The position numbers and the translations under genes were made by a program. From Bradyrhizobium prioriisuperbiae (lineage in GTDB: Bacteria; Pseudomonadota; Alphaproteobacteria; Rhizobiales; Xanthobacteraceae), in NCBI RefSeq assembly GCF_032397745.1, contig NZ_CP135921.1, forward strand, positions 4,824,501-4,888,500: DNA of 64,000 bases, written 5' to 3'. Under the pieces are notes generated by a model. It was not told where the DNA came from. It searched no databases and saw only the letters and a list, made by a program, of their open reading frames with translations. Each line of letters starts with the position of its first letter. The first letter of the stretch is position 1. Below, one piece after another: positions 8,960-16,125 of this stretch.

Positions 8960-9190
8960 ATCCCCAATCGGGAACGGAGCTCATCGTTTCAGCTGCATCG
9001 TTAGCGTCTGGCACCGACCTCGTTCGCGCTTCCAGCTCGCGCGTTCGATCCGAGCGGCGCGAGCGACAACAGATCGCAACAAATCGAAATGTTGGTTGGA
9101 ACAAGCAGGCGTGATGTTCCACGTGGAACAAAATCGGGGATGTCGGCATTGCCGAACCGAAGCTGCGATGCGGCATGCGGAGGGAAAACG

Positions 9191-9403
9191 ATGCGAACCT
9201 TGTTCGGGATGATCCTGGGCTGTCTGCTCACGATTGCGGTGGTTTACATGCACGACACGACGGCGACCTCGACGGTCGCGAACGGACCTGCGACCGCGCA
9301 GCAGGCCCAGATCGTCAACTGGGATGTGGCGGCGCACGAGTGGGGCCGGGTGAGCGACAGGATTCGCCTGGCGTGGACCAGGCTGACCGCGAATGTCGGG
9401 TAA
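9191..9403 (+). CDS. Small single-span membrane protein
   Basis: The 70-residue product begins MRTLFGMILGCLLTIAVVYM, one hydrophobic segment, followed by a short soluble tail with WDVAAHEWGRVSDRIRLAW. GGAGGG lies 7 bases before the ATG and decides the start within a longer open frame. A strong stem-loop terminator lies 65 bases after the stop. Membrane anchors of this type are common and uncharacterised in the order. Function unknown. Confidence 0.65.
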   Translation: MRTLFGMILGCLLTIAVVYMHDTTATSTVANGPATAQQAQIVNWDVAAHEWGRVSDRIRLAWTRLTANVG

Positions 9404-9468
9404 CCGGTACCTGCAGACTTTCGGTTAGCAGCGATATCCTAAAGCAAACAACATAAAGAGAATCGCTG

Positions 9469-9500
9469 AAAAGCGGCCTGCGCGCGCGGGCCGCTTTTTT
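9469..9500 (+). terminator. Rho-independent terminator
   Basis: Stem AAGCGGCC (9471-9478) pairs with GGCCGCTT (9489-9496), loop GC-rich, followed by a T run to 9500. It terminates the small membrane-protein gene and also separates it from the convergent transporter. Confidence 0.85.
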
Positions 9501-9603
9501 ATGGTGGGAACCAAGACAGCAGTGCGCGGTTGTCGGATCGATTTTTTGTTTTGACGCGTTTTCTTCACGCAAACCGGGGGCACTTTGCTTGAAAACGCTT
9601 TGG

Positions 9604-10497
9604 TTATCGCGCGACAGCAAGCGATCGCCCTGCCGTGGTCGCAATCCATATTCCGGCGAACACCGTGACAAGACCCAGCGCCAGATTCCAGCGGATCGGC
9701 TCGGTCAGCAGCAGCGCGCCCACCATCGCGGCGGTGATCGGATTGACGGTGACTGAGATGGCCACCCGGGTCGGTGTGGTGTGGGCCAGCGCGAAGGCCC
9801 ATAGAAAGAACGTGATGGCGCTGCCGAACAGGCCGAGATAGCCGATCGCCAGCCATTGCGCCGTGTCGAAATTCATCACAGGCGCAAAGCCGCCGCGGGC
9901 CAGCGAGATCGTCATCAGGACGCAGGAGCCGGCCGCCATGCCCATGATGGTGAAGGCAATCGCGCCCGCGCGCCGGATGAAGGGTTTCGACCAGACATTA
10001 TAGAGCGCCATGCACAGCGCGGCGCCGACCATCAGGAGATCGCCGCGCCAGGCCCCGGCCGGCGCCGAGGCAATGTCGGACACCAGCGCGACTGCGACGC
10101 CGCATGTCGCGAGCAACACGCCGATGGTCTTGCGGCCGGTCAGCGGCTCGATCCGCAGCAGCGCGCCGGCCACCATGGTGAGCAGCGGCAGCGTCGACAG
10201 CGCGAGCGCACCGCGGGCCGAGGTGGTGAACAGCAGCGAGGCGTTGAACAGCACCGGAAACAGGCCGAAGAACAGCAGCCCGAGCCCCGCGATGCCCAGC
10301 CAGTCACGGGGCGGCGGTGGTTGTTCGCCGCGCACCAGTGCGATCGGCAGCAGCAGGATGAAGCCGATGCCGAACCGGAAGGCGCCGAGCACCAGCGGGT
10401 CGCAGGCGCCCACCACATAGCGGGTGGCCGCGACAGATGTTCCGCCCAGCGCGCTCGACGCCACCGCCGCCAGCACGCCCCAGATTTCAGTCATCAA
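9604..10497 (-). CDS. EamA/DMT-superfamily transporter
   Basis: A 297-residue integral membrane protein made of two EamA repeats, about ten membrane spans. The opening MTEIWGVLAAVASSALGGTS and the C-terminal TRVAISVTVNPITAAMVGALLLTEP, with its conserved Pro/Glu, are typical of drug/metabolite transporters such as YdcZ/RhaT relatives. The substrate is unknown. It is divergent from a LysR regulator, an arrangement usual for exporters controlled by their neighbour. A family-A repeat sits between the two starts. The stop is close to and convergent with the terminator of the preceding gene. Confidence 0.85.
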   Translation of the reverse strand: MMTEIWGVLAAVASSALGGTSVAATRYVVGACDPLVLGAFRFGIGFILLLPIALVRGEQPPPPRDWLGIAGLGLLFFGLFPVLFNASLLFTTSARGALALSTLPLLTMVAGALLRIEPLTGRKTIGVLLATCGVAVALVSDIASAPAGAWRGDLLMVGAALCMALYNVWSKPFIRRAGAIAFTIMGMAAGSCVLMTISLARGGFAPVMNFDTAQWLAIGYLGLFGSAITFFLWAFALAHTTPTRVAISVTVNPITAAMVGALLLTEPIRWNLALGLVTVFAGIWIATTAGRSLAVAR

Positions 10498-10565
10498 TTG
10501 CCCCGCCCTTCGCGTAAGGCGAACCCGCCGTTATGGGTGCCGAATGGTGGATTAAGCTGCGCACG

Positions 10566-10704
10566 GCGTCATATCTCCTCATGGTGAGGAGCGCGGCACG
10601 CGCGTCTCGAACCATGAGGCCCCGAGTTGCGGCACCAGTGGCCTCGTCCTTCGAGACGGCGCTTCGCGCCTCCTCAGGATGAGGAGATAGTTTGCATATG
10701 ACGC
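10566..10704. repeat. Family-A palindromic intergenic repeat, copy 1
   Basis: About 139 bases bounded by GCGTCATAT (10566-10574) and ATATGACGC (10696-10704). Inside are further nested inverted arms (CTCCTCATGGTGAGGAG, GTCTCGAACCATGAGGCC, CGTCCTTCGAGACG, CTCCTCAGGATGAGGAG). Related copies lie at about 12843, 28070, 30781 and 58041. No coding capacity. It occupies the divergent promoter region between the transporter and the LysR gene. Confidence 0.85.
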
Positions 10705-10800
10705 AGCAGAACTCATCCGCCATTCGAGCTTGTGCGAACCGTAGTACAGATGGATAATCAGGAAATGGAATTTATCTGATAGTTCTTATCAAGGATCGTG

Positions 10801-11658
10801 ATGACGTTCCCGGTACTGGACCTCGATCTGCTGAAGGCTTTTGTCGCGGTCGCCGACCAGCGTTCGTTCACCCGCGCGGCGGCGACGCTCAATCGCACCC
10901 AGTCGGCGGTGAGCATGCAGATCAAGCGCCTGGAAGATCGCCTCGGCGCGGAGCTGCTGGCGCGCACCAGGGTGCAGGTCGATCTCACCGTGGCGGGCGA
11001 GGGCCTGCTGGGGTATGCGCGGCGCATGCTGGTGCTGAACGAGGAGGCGGTCGGGCGGCTGCACGCGCACCGGATCGAGGGCCGGGTGCGGCTCGGCGTG
11101 ATGGACGACTACGGCGCGGTGGTGGTGCCGCCGCTGCTCGCAAGCTTCATCGGCGGTTATCCGCGCATCCATGTGGAGATGGAAACCGGCCTCACCGGCA
11201 ATATGACCGGGCGGCTCGGCAAGGTCTTCGACCTCGTGATCGCGATGCACCCGAAGGGCCGCGGCGATGGCGTGTTCCTGTGCCGCGAGCGGCCGCTGTG
11301 GGCGGCTAGCCCTGCGCATCTCGTCGAGACCATCGATCCGCTGCCGGTGGCGCTCTATCCCAAGGGCTGCCTGTTTCGCCAGTGGGCGATGGAGGCGCTG
11401 GATAAAGCCAAGCGGCCCTGGCGCCTTGCCTTTGTCAGCCACAGTTCGGCGGCGGTGGAATCGATCGCGGCGCAAGGGCTCGCGATCACCGTATTGAAAT
11501 CCGGCACCTTCCCGGCGCGGCTGCGTGCGCTATCCCCGCGCCAGCCTGACAGTCTGCCGCGATTGCCGGAGGCCGACATCCGCCTGCATCGGGCGTCCAA
11601 TCTGTCAAAGCCCGCGTCGCTGCTCGCCGATCATCTGGTCGCGAACTTGCGTGGATGA
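10801..11658 (+). CDS. LysR-family transcriptional regulator
   Basis: A 285-residue regulator. The N-terminal winged HTH is canonical: LDLDLLKAFVAVADQRSFTR, then AAATLNRTQSAVSMQIKRLE, with GAELLARTRVQVDLTVAGEGLL closing the wing. The C-terminal periplasmic-binding-like effector domain spans about residues 92-285. AAGGA 5 bases upstream supports the ATG used, although a GTG one codon upstream is also possible. Divergent from the DMT transporter, it is the probable regulator of that gene. The effector is not predictable. Confidence 0.88.
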   Translation: MTFPVLDLDLLKAFVAVADQRSFTRAAATLNRTQSAVSMQIKRLEDRLGAELLARTRVQVDLTVAGEGLLGYARRMLVLNEEAVGRLHAHRIEGRVRLGVMDDYGAVVVPPLLASFIGGYPRIHVEMETGLTGNMTGRLGKVFDLVIAMHPKGRGDGVFLCRERPLWAASPAHLVETIDPLPVALYPKGCLFRQWAMEALDKAKRPWRLAFVSHSSAAVESIAAQGLAITVLKSGTFPARLRALSPRQPDSLPRLPEADIRLHRASNLSKPASLLADHLVANLRG

Positions 11659-11678
11659 AGCGTTCCTTGAATGTCGGC

Positions 11679-12107
11679 TTATTTCCGGGCCGGCTCCTTG
11701 GCCGCTGGCGGCGTCAGGATCGCCTTGTACTCGTCGAGCACGGCCTGGATGCGCTGGCATTCGGTGTCGTCGGCGGTGGAGGGGGTCCAGCTCTTGGTCT
11801 CCGGCACATAGATGGCGGCGTAAGTCTTGCCGCGCTGGTAGCCTTCGCTGATCCAGCGGCGGTTGTTGCGCGAGAGGTGCTGGTCGATCTGCTTCAGCAT
11901 CGGCTCCACCTGGCCCTTGGTGATCTGGTCGTGCTGCTCGCACACCGCGGCGGCCGCAAAAAACGAGCCGGCGCTGATCGATGTCTCCCGCGACATCTCG
12001 GCCGATGCGGGGGCGGGGCCGGCAGCGAGAAGGACGATCGCGACCATCAGGCTGCGGCAGGCAAAACGGGCCGTGGTCGCGCGCAGTCTCATGGTGCGAT
12101 GTCCCAT
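11679..12107 (-). CDS. Exported hypothetical protein
   Basis: The product is 142 residues from this start, or 137 from an internal ATG at 12092. A hydrophobic signal-peptide-like segment (ARFACRSLMVAIVLLAAGPAPASAE) is followed by a helical domain with two Cys (AAAVCEQHDQ and DDTECQRIQ) that could pair. The tail is Pro/Lys rich. I do not recognise the family. It is adjacent and codirectional with another exported Cys-containing protein upstream, possibly in one transcript. Confidence 0.6.
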   Translation of the reverse strand: MGHRTMRLRATTARFACRSLMVAIVLLAAGPAPASAEMSRETSISAGSFFAAAAVCEQHDQITKGQVEPMLKQIDQHLSRNNRRWISEGYQRGKTYAAIYVPETKSWTPSTADDTECQRIQAVLDEYKAILTPPAAKEPARK

Positions 12108-12142
12108 CCCTCAGTCACAGTGCCGTTCAGGGAACGGAAAGG

Positions 12143-12595
12143 TCAAGGCGACAGGTCGATCTCGGGTGCCGGCCGCCCGGGTGTGCCGTCCTTGGGGATA
12201 ACGCGGAGCTGCCGCGCGGCATCGGCATTGCCGAACATGCAGGCCATGGTCGGCTCCGCCACTGCCGACATCACCTGATCGATCAGCGGGCGCTTGGCTG
12301 ATGGCAGCAGCGAGCCAAAGATGGTGGGCACGCCGCGCTCGGTGATTCCGTAGAGCACAGCGTCGACCATCTCCATGTCGCCGGTTGTGTCGCGGAGGGT
12401 ATCGCGAATTTGGGCCTGCAGGCAGTCGCAGATGCTTTCCGGGTGCATATAGCGCTGAACCATGAACGGCGCGCACAGCCGGATGAACTCGCCGCGCGGA
12501 TCCGGCATTTGCGACAGCTTTTGCGCGTCCGCCCAAGCCGGCATCGAGACGGCAAGCACACAGAGTCCGGCGCAGGCGAGCAGGGATTTCAGCAC
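12143..12595 (-). CDS. Exported hypothetical protein with conserved cysteines
   Basis: This 150-residue protein has a clear signal peptide (MLKSLLACAGLCVLAVSMPA, cleavage after AWA). The mature part has four Cys (LCAPF, ICDCLQ, ACMFG) within an otherwise helical sequence, suggesting disulfides. No family is recognised. It may be cotranscribed with the exported protein 36 bases downstream. A tandem 13-base repeat lies 35-75 bases upstream of its start, in the likely promoter. Confidence 0.62.
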   Translation of the reverse strand: MLKSLLACAGLCVLAVSMPAWADAQKLSQMPDPRGEFIRLCAPFMVQRYMHPESICDCLQAQIRDTLRDTTGDMEMVDAVLYGITERGVPTIFGSLLPSAKRPLIDQVMSAVAEPTMACMFGNADAARQLRVIPKDGTPGRPAPEIDLSP

Positions 12596-12629
12596 GAGGT
12601 ACCCGTAACGACAGCGATCTCAATAAGCA

Positions 12630-12674
12630 ACCGAGGCAACAAACCGAGGCAAGAAACCGAGGCAAAAACCGAAG
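12630..12674. repeat. Tandem 13-base repeat, three units plus partial
   Basis: ACCGAGGCAACAA, ACCGAGGCAAGAA and ACCGAGGCAAAAA follow one another from 12630 to 12668, then ACCGAAG starts a fourth unit. Position in the promoter region of the minus-strand exported protein makes length variation a possible expression switch (inference). Confidence 0.75.
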
Positions 12675-12842
12675 TGCAGGCGGGTGCCACGCGCCCGGGC
12701 CGGCCCTCCCGATTCCGGGAGATTTGGCCCGCATTGAGCCTAACGTCGTTGCTGCTGGCAATAAAACTTATTGGGGAGAGCGGCCGTGGCGGCCACTCTC
12801 GGAGATGAATTTCTCAGGGATGAATTTCATGTTGAACCAACT

Positions 12843-12980
12843 CCGTCATCCTGAGGTGCGAGCCCTGCGGCGCTCTTGCGCCGCTGGGCAAGCCTCGAAG
12901 GATGGACAGGCCGATTCTATCTAAGCATTGGCCGTCGTCCTTCGAGGGCCGCGCTACGCACGGCCACCTCAGGATGACGG
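12843..12980. repeat. Family-A palindromic intergenic repeat, divergent copy 2
   Basis: Ends are a perfect 16-base inverted repeat, CCGTCATCCTGAGGTG (12843-12858) and CACCTCAGGATGACGG (12965-12980). The interior has the family hallmarks CCTCGAAGGATG and GTCCTTCGAGGGCCGCG. More diverged from copies 1, 3, 4 and 5 but clearly of the same build. Confidence 0.8.
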
Positions 12981-13012
12981 ATTACGTTGATCGAACCATG
13001 CCTCATCCCGCT

Positions 13013-13091
13013 CTAGTGTGGTGGTTCAGAAGTTCGCTCCACCGTTGCCGCGAGTCCTTCGAGCGAACTTCTGAACCAAAGACCACACTAG
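13013..13091. repeat. CTAGTG-type hairpin repeat, copy 1
   Basis: Outer arms CTAGTGTGG / CCACACTAG and inner arms TGGTTCAGAAGTTCGCTC / GAGCGAACTTCTGAACCA enclose a short loop, giving a long interrupted stem. It shares the CTAG ends and the GAAGTTCGC core with the next hairpin 13 bases away. Confidence 0.8.
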
Positions 13092-13104
13092 AATCATATA
13101 TTTG

Positions 13105-13180
13105 CTAGTGTCCTTATCGAATCCGAAGTTCGCTCCGAAGATGCGGTTGAGTGATGCGAACTTCGGATTCGGGACACTAG
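13105..13180. repeat. CTAGTG-type hairpin repeat, copy 2, supplying a stop codon
   Basis: Outer arms CTAGTGTCC / GGACACTAG and inner arms CGAATCCGAAGTTCGC / GCGAACTTCGGATTCG. The right end CTAG at 13177-13180 contributes the TAG stop of the minus-strand DUF1328 gene, so element and gene overlap by the terminal bases. Confidence 0.8.
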
Positions 13181-13347
13181 GCCCTGAAGATGGTCAGTCC
13201 CAGCAGCAGCACGATGAAGATCGCGGCGAATACATAGAAGAGGAAACGCGCGATGTCGGCCGACACCACCGACACGCCGGTGAAGCCGAGCAGTCCGGCA
13301 ATGATCGACACCACCAGGAAAATGAGGGCCCATTTCAATATCGTCAT
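13177..13347 (-). CDS. DUF1328 (UPF0391) small membrane protein
   Basis: A 56-residue protein starting [20 protein letters not shown], with two hydrophobic helices (about residues 3-23 and 30-52) and the family's GFTG...A-I-A-R-FLFY...F-I-V-L pattern. The start within a longer frame was chosen because family members begin exactly there. DUF1328 proteins are found across proteobacteria, often stress-induced, without known mechanism. The stop codon comes from the edge of a repeat hairpin. Confidence 0.85.
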   Translation of the reverse strand: MTILKWALIFLVVSIIAGLLGFTGVSVVSADIARFLFYVFAAIFIVLLLGLTIFRA

Positions 13348-13441
13348 CGTCCGTCTCCAGTCCGTCACAAGGCGGGAGAGCAACAATTCACGCAGGCCAA
13401 GGTTCCATGCTGGAGCGCGGTCGCGACGACGAGGCGACGTC

Positions 13442-14410
13442 TCAAGCCGATCCCGCAGTCATGGTCAAGACGGTGCGCCGGGTGCTGTCGTCCGCGGGCC
13501 AGGCACGTTCGACGTCCGACAACGGCACCGGCGTGGCTGCGATCTTGAATCCGCCGGGCACGGTCGCCTGCAGCACGGCGGCGACGCAGTGGATCAGGCG
13601 ATCGGGCGGCACGCTGCCGAGACCGCTGCCCATCAGCGTGATCGCCGATGCGCGAAGCGCCGCGCCCGGCAGCGTGATGTCGGATCCGCTTGCGGCGCCG
13701 ACCTGAACGAAGCGGATGGGCACGGCATCGGCGCCGGCCTTGGCGGCGGCAATCAGCAGGCGCTCCGCGCTCGGTCCCCAGAGATAGTCGATGACGACAT
13801 CGACGCCCGCGGCGAACTGCTGCCTGAAGCTGTCCTCGAGCGCGGTCTCGTCGCCACTGAGGGGGATCGTCACGTCGGCGCCAAGGGCCGCGAGCGATGC
13901 GAGGGCCTCGGCGTTGCGGCCGGTGGCGATCACTTTTTTGGCCCCGAGATATTTGGCGATCTGCACGGCCAGGCGGCCCGACGTTCCCGTGGCGCCATTG
14001 ACCAGCACGGTTTCGCCGGCTTTGAGCCGGGCCCGCTCCGTGAAGGCGGCCCAGGACGATAGGCCGGGATTGGCGATGGCTGCGGCGGTGATGTCGTCGA
14101 GGTCATCGGGCAGCGGCAGGCAGCGCACCGACGGCACCACGGTTCGCTCTGCCATGCTGCCATACGGCGCGTTCGGCATCAGGAAATACACCCGGCGTCC
14201 GTTTTCGCATCGTCCCACGCCATCGATGCCGACCACGAAGGGAAGCCGGCCCGAGGAGCTGTAGTGCGTGCCCGAGGCCCGGCTCTTGACCACATGGCTG
14301 ATGGCGGCGGCGGTGACGGCGATACGACTCTCGCCCGACGTGGCCACCGGCTCGGCGAAATCTCCGTACACGGGCGATAACCCGGTTTGCAAAACGATCG
14401 CGGCTTTCAT
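13442..14410 (-). CDS. Quinone-oxidoreductase-like MDR protein (zinc-independent)
   Basis: A 322-residue medium-chain reductase. The GroES-like N-terminal half ([18 protein letters not shown]) is followed by a Rossmann fold with [20 protein letters not shown] (about residues 130-150) binding NADPH. There is a VIDYLWG segment and a C-terminal PLSDVERAW helix. Catalytic zinc ligands of alcohol dehydrogenases are absent. The start at MKAAIV fits the family. Divergent from a MarR regulator with two matching palindromic operators in between, it is probably induced when that repressor meets an electrophile or quinone (inference). Confidence 0.85.
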   Translation of the reverse strand: MKAAIVLQTGLSPVYGDFAEPVATSGESRIAVTAAAISHVVKSRASGTHYSSSGRLPFVVGIDGVGRCENGRRVYFLMPNAPYGSMAERTVVPSVRCLPLPDDLDDITAAAIANPGLSSWAAFTERARLKAGETVLVNGATGTSGRLAVQIAKYLGAKKVIATGRNAEALASLAALGADVTIPLSGDETALEDSFRQQFAAGVDVVIDYLWGPSAERLLIAAAKAGADAVPIRFVQVGAASGSDITLPGAALRASAITLMGSGLGSVPPDRLIHCVAAVLQATVPGGFKIAATPVPLSDVERAWPADDSTRRTVLTMTAGSA

Positions 14411-14433
14411 GACGATGTCCCTTTCGGTTCTCT

Positions 14434-14460
14434 CATATATGTGCATAATACACATATATG
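14434..14460. promoter_or_regulatory. MarR operator, site 1
   Basis: CATATATGTG (14434-14443) and CACATATATG (14451-14460) form a perfect 10-base inverted repeat in the divergent promoter between the oxidoreductase and the MarR gene. Its core ATGTG-N7-CACAT recurs 48 bases to the right. Confidence 0.8.
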
Positions 14461-14470
14461 GAGGTCGCTG

Positions 14471-14959
14471 ATGCCGTCAACAAAGAATGTGCAAAATACA
14501 CATATACGTGACCAGCTCCGCCAGCTTCACGGGGCCGTGCTCGATATCGTCGGGGTCATGAACCGGCCGCAGCGCGACGAGGTGCTGATCAAGGCGGCGG
14601 GAATTCCGCTGGACCGGGCGCTGTTTCCGCTGCTGGTCGGCATCGAGCGGTTCGGGCCGATCGGCGTGGTGGAGATGGCCGACCGCACCGGGCGCGACTA
14701 CACCACCGTCAGCCGCCAGATCGCGAAACTCGAAAGCCTGGACCTGGTGACGCGCCAGGGCAGCGCCACCGATCGCCGCGTGCGCGAGGCCGTCATCACC
14801 GCGAAAGGCAAGGCGATGACCAATCTCGTCGACGCCGCGCGCGAACGGATCGGCCGCGCCATCTTCGCGTCATGGGACGCCCCCGACATCGCCGAGCTGG
14901 TGCGGCTGATGCGAAAGTTCGCGGATGCCGTGAAGGAAGAGCCGCCGGTTGGGTCATGA
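14471..14959 (+). CDS. MarR-family transcriptional regulator
   Basis: A 162-residue winged-helix protein. GGAGG 6 bases before the ATG fixes the start. The DNA-binding part is seen in GPIGVVEMADRTGRDYTTVS followed by RQIAKLESLDLVTRQG, with the wing ATDRRVREAVITAKG. Helices at both ends would make the dimer. The neighbouring oxidoreductase on the other strand is the likely target. A second operator-like palindrome lies within its first 11 codons, so binding could also block its own transcript. Confidence 0.88.
   Translation: MPSTKNVQNTHIRDQLRQLHGAVLDIVGVMNRPQRDEVLIKAAGIPLDRALFPLLVGIERFGPIGVVEMADRTGRDYTTVSRQIAKLESLDLVTRQGSATDRRVREAVITAKGKAMTNLVDAARERIGRAIFASWDAPDIAELVRLMRKFADAVKEEPPVGS
14487..14503. 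promoter_or_regulatory. MarR operator, site 2 (inside the coding start)
   Basis: ATGTG-CAAAATA-CACAT repeats site 1 (ATGTG-CATAATA-CACAT, 14439-14455) with one base changed. The centres are 48 bases apart. It lies inside codons 6-11 of the regulator. Confidence 0.75.
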
Positions 14960-15054
14960 GCATTCGTTTTGAACCAGGCCATGCTGCCGTGAAGACCGGG
15001 ATTGGATGGATCGCGGCCTGTCCGTGTCTTGCGATCGGAAGGGACAGGCCGCCG

Positions 15055-15945
15055 TCAGAGGGCGCTATTCAGCGGCAAAAACAGGTCCGCGACCGCCTCA
15101 TGATCCGGCACCTCCGGAAAGAAGCTCAGCCGCTGGCAATAGATCGGGAAGTCGCGTGCCTCCTCGCCGCTGGCCGGAAGCCAGTCGCGATAAAGGTAGA
15201 GCGCGGCGGGCTCCAGATTGTGGGTGTTGCCGACCACGCGGAGCACCGCGCAGCGTCCGCCGGGGATCTCGCCGGCTTTGATCTCTTCGCCGTTCGCCGC
15301 GATCGGTTGCTCAGTCCCGACACAAAGGTCGATGCTATAATCGGCAGGCGACGCAGGACGTCGCTCGGAACGCCAGACAGTGAAGGTCTGATATGTGCTG
15401 GGGTGCAGGCCTGCGGCCTTGCGCCATGCGATGAAGCGCTGGAGGGTGGCGCCCAGCGTCGCCGGGTCGCCCCGATGCTGCATGATCGCCACCGGTGTCG
15501 GGGGCACATCGCGAATGGTCACGTCCTCAGTAGTAAAAGTCGTCTGCATGAGCTTGCTCCTGGCGTTGTCGAGAGGCCCGAAGGCCGCAAGCCACGGCTC
15601 CCAGTCGGGAGATTTCCGGAACGACGACGGCGACTGCCCGAACAGTTGCCGAAAGGCGCGGGCGAAGGCATCCGGTGCATCGTAACCGGCATCCATCGCG
15701 ATGTCCGTGACGCTCTCGGCGTCCCTGTGGGCCAGCCGGTATGAAGCGTGCTTCATGCGGGCAAGCTGGACATAGCGATGCACGGACAGCCCGAAGGTTG
15801 CCGTGAACTGCCGGTGAAAATGATACTTCGAATAGGCTGCGATGCTGCTCAGCGTTTCCAGGTCCAGATCGTCGTCCAGATGCCGGTCGATGTGATCCAG
15901 CACCCGCTGCATCCGGGCATGGTAGTTTTGCAGCGCCGCCTTCAT
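15055..15945 (-). CDS. AraC-family regulator with GyrI-like effector domain
   Basis: The product has 296 residues. The double HTH of the AraC family occupies residues 1-110 (ETLSSIAAYSKYHFHRQFTA, then VTDIAMDAGYDAPDAFARAF, RQLFGQSPSSFRK). The C-terminal half (about 135-296) is a GyrI-like/SoxR-type ligand-binding domain (PVAIMQHRGDP... through AALYLYRDWLPASGEE). This is the Rob/BmrR-like architecture used to sense amphipathic compounds. No obvious target gene is adjacent; a family-B repeat and the helicase gene lie upstream. Confidence 0.88.
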   Translation of the reverse strand: MKAALQNYHARMQRVLDHIDRHLDDDLDLETLSSIAAYSKYHFHRQFTATFGLSVHRYVQLARMKHASYRLAHRDAESVTDIAMDAGYDAPDAFARAFRQLFGQSPSSFRKSPDWEPWLAAFGPLDNARSKLMQTTFTTEDVTIRDVPPTPVAIMQHRGDPATLGATLQRFIAWRKAAGLHPSTYQTFTVWRSERRPASPADYSIDLCVGTEQPIAANGEEIKAGEIPGGRCAVLRVVGNTHNLEPAALYLYRDWLPASGEEARDFPIYCQRLSFFPEVPDHEAVADLFLPLNSAL

Positions 15946-16026
15946 CGTTCTGTTCTCCGTGGCGGCACCAGTTCATCGCTGATAGCCGTGACGCGCTCGA
16001 CCGATCTTGCGGTTTTGTCAGAGCTC

Positions 16027-16110
16027 GTAGACCGGATGAGCGAAGCGATATCCGGGAACTCCGAAGCGATCCAACCCGGATGTCGCGCGTCGCGCTCATC
16101 CGGGCTACGC
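16027..16110. repeat. Family-B palindromic repeat, copy 1
   Basis: GTAGACCGGATGAGCGAAGC and GATATCCGGG on the left face CCCGGATGTCGC and GCGCTCATCCGGGCTACGC on the right. It lies between the convergently placed ends of intergenic space near the helicase stop. A second copy is at 44184. This type of short GC-rich palindrome is widespread in related genomes. Confidence 0.75.
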
Positions 16111-16125
16111 GCTGCGTATTCTCAC

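Larger units (their letters stand above)
12596..13176. other. Gene-free region holding three repeat structures
   Basis: About 580 bases with no supportable gene. It contains, in order, the 13-base tandem repeat, a family-A palindromic element and two long hairpins of another repeat family, each annotated separately. Confidence 0.7.

Noticed and set aside
12843..13180. Possible CRISPR array or attachment site because of repeated arms
   Set aside because: Arms are inverted, not regularly spaced direct repeats with unique spacers; no cas or integrase gene nearby.
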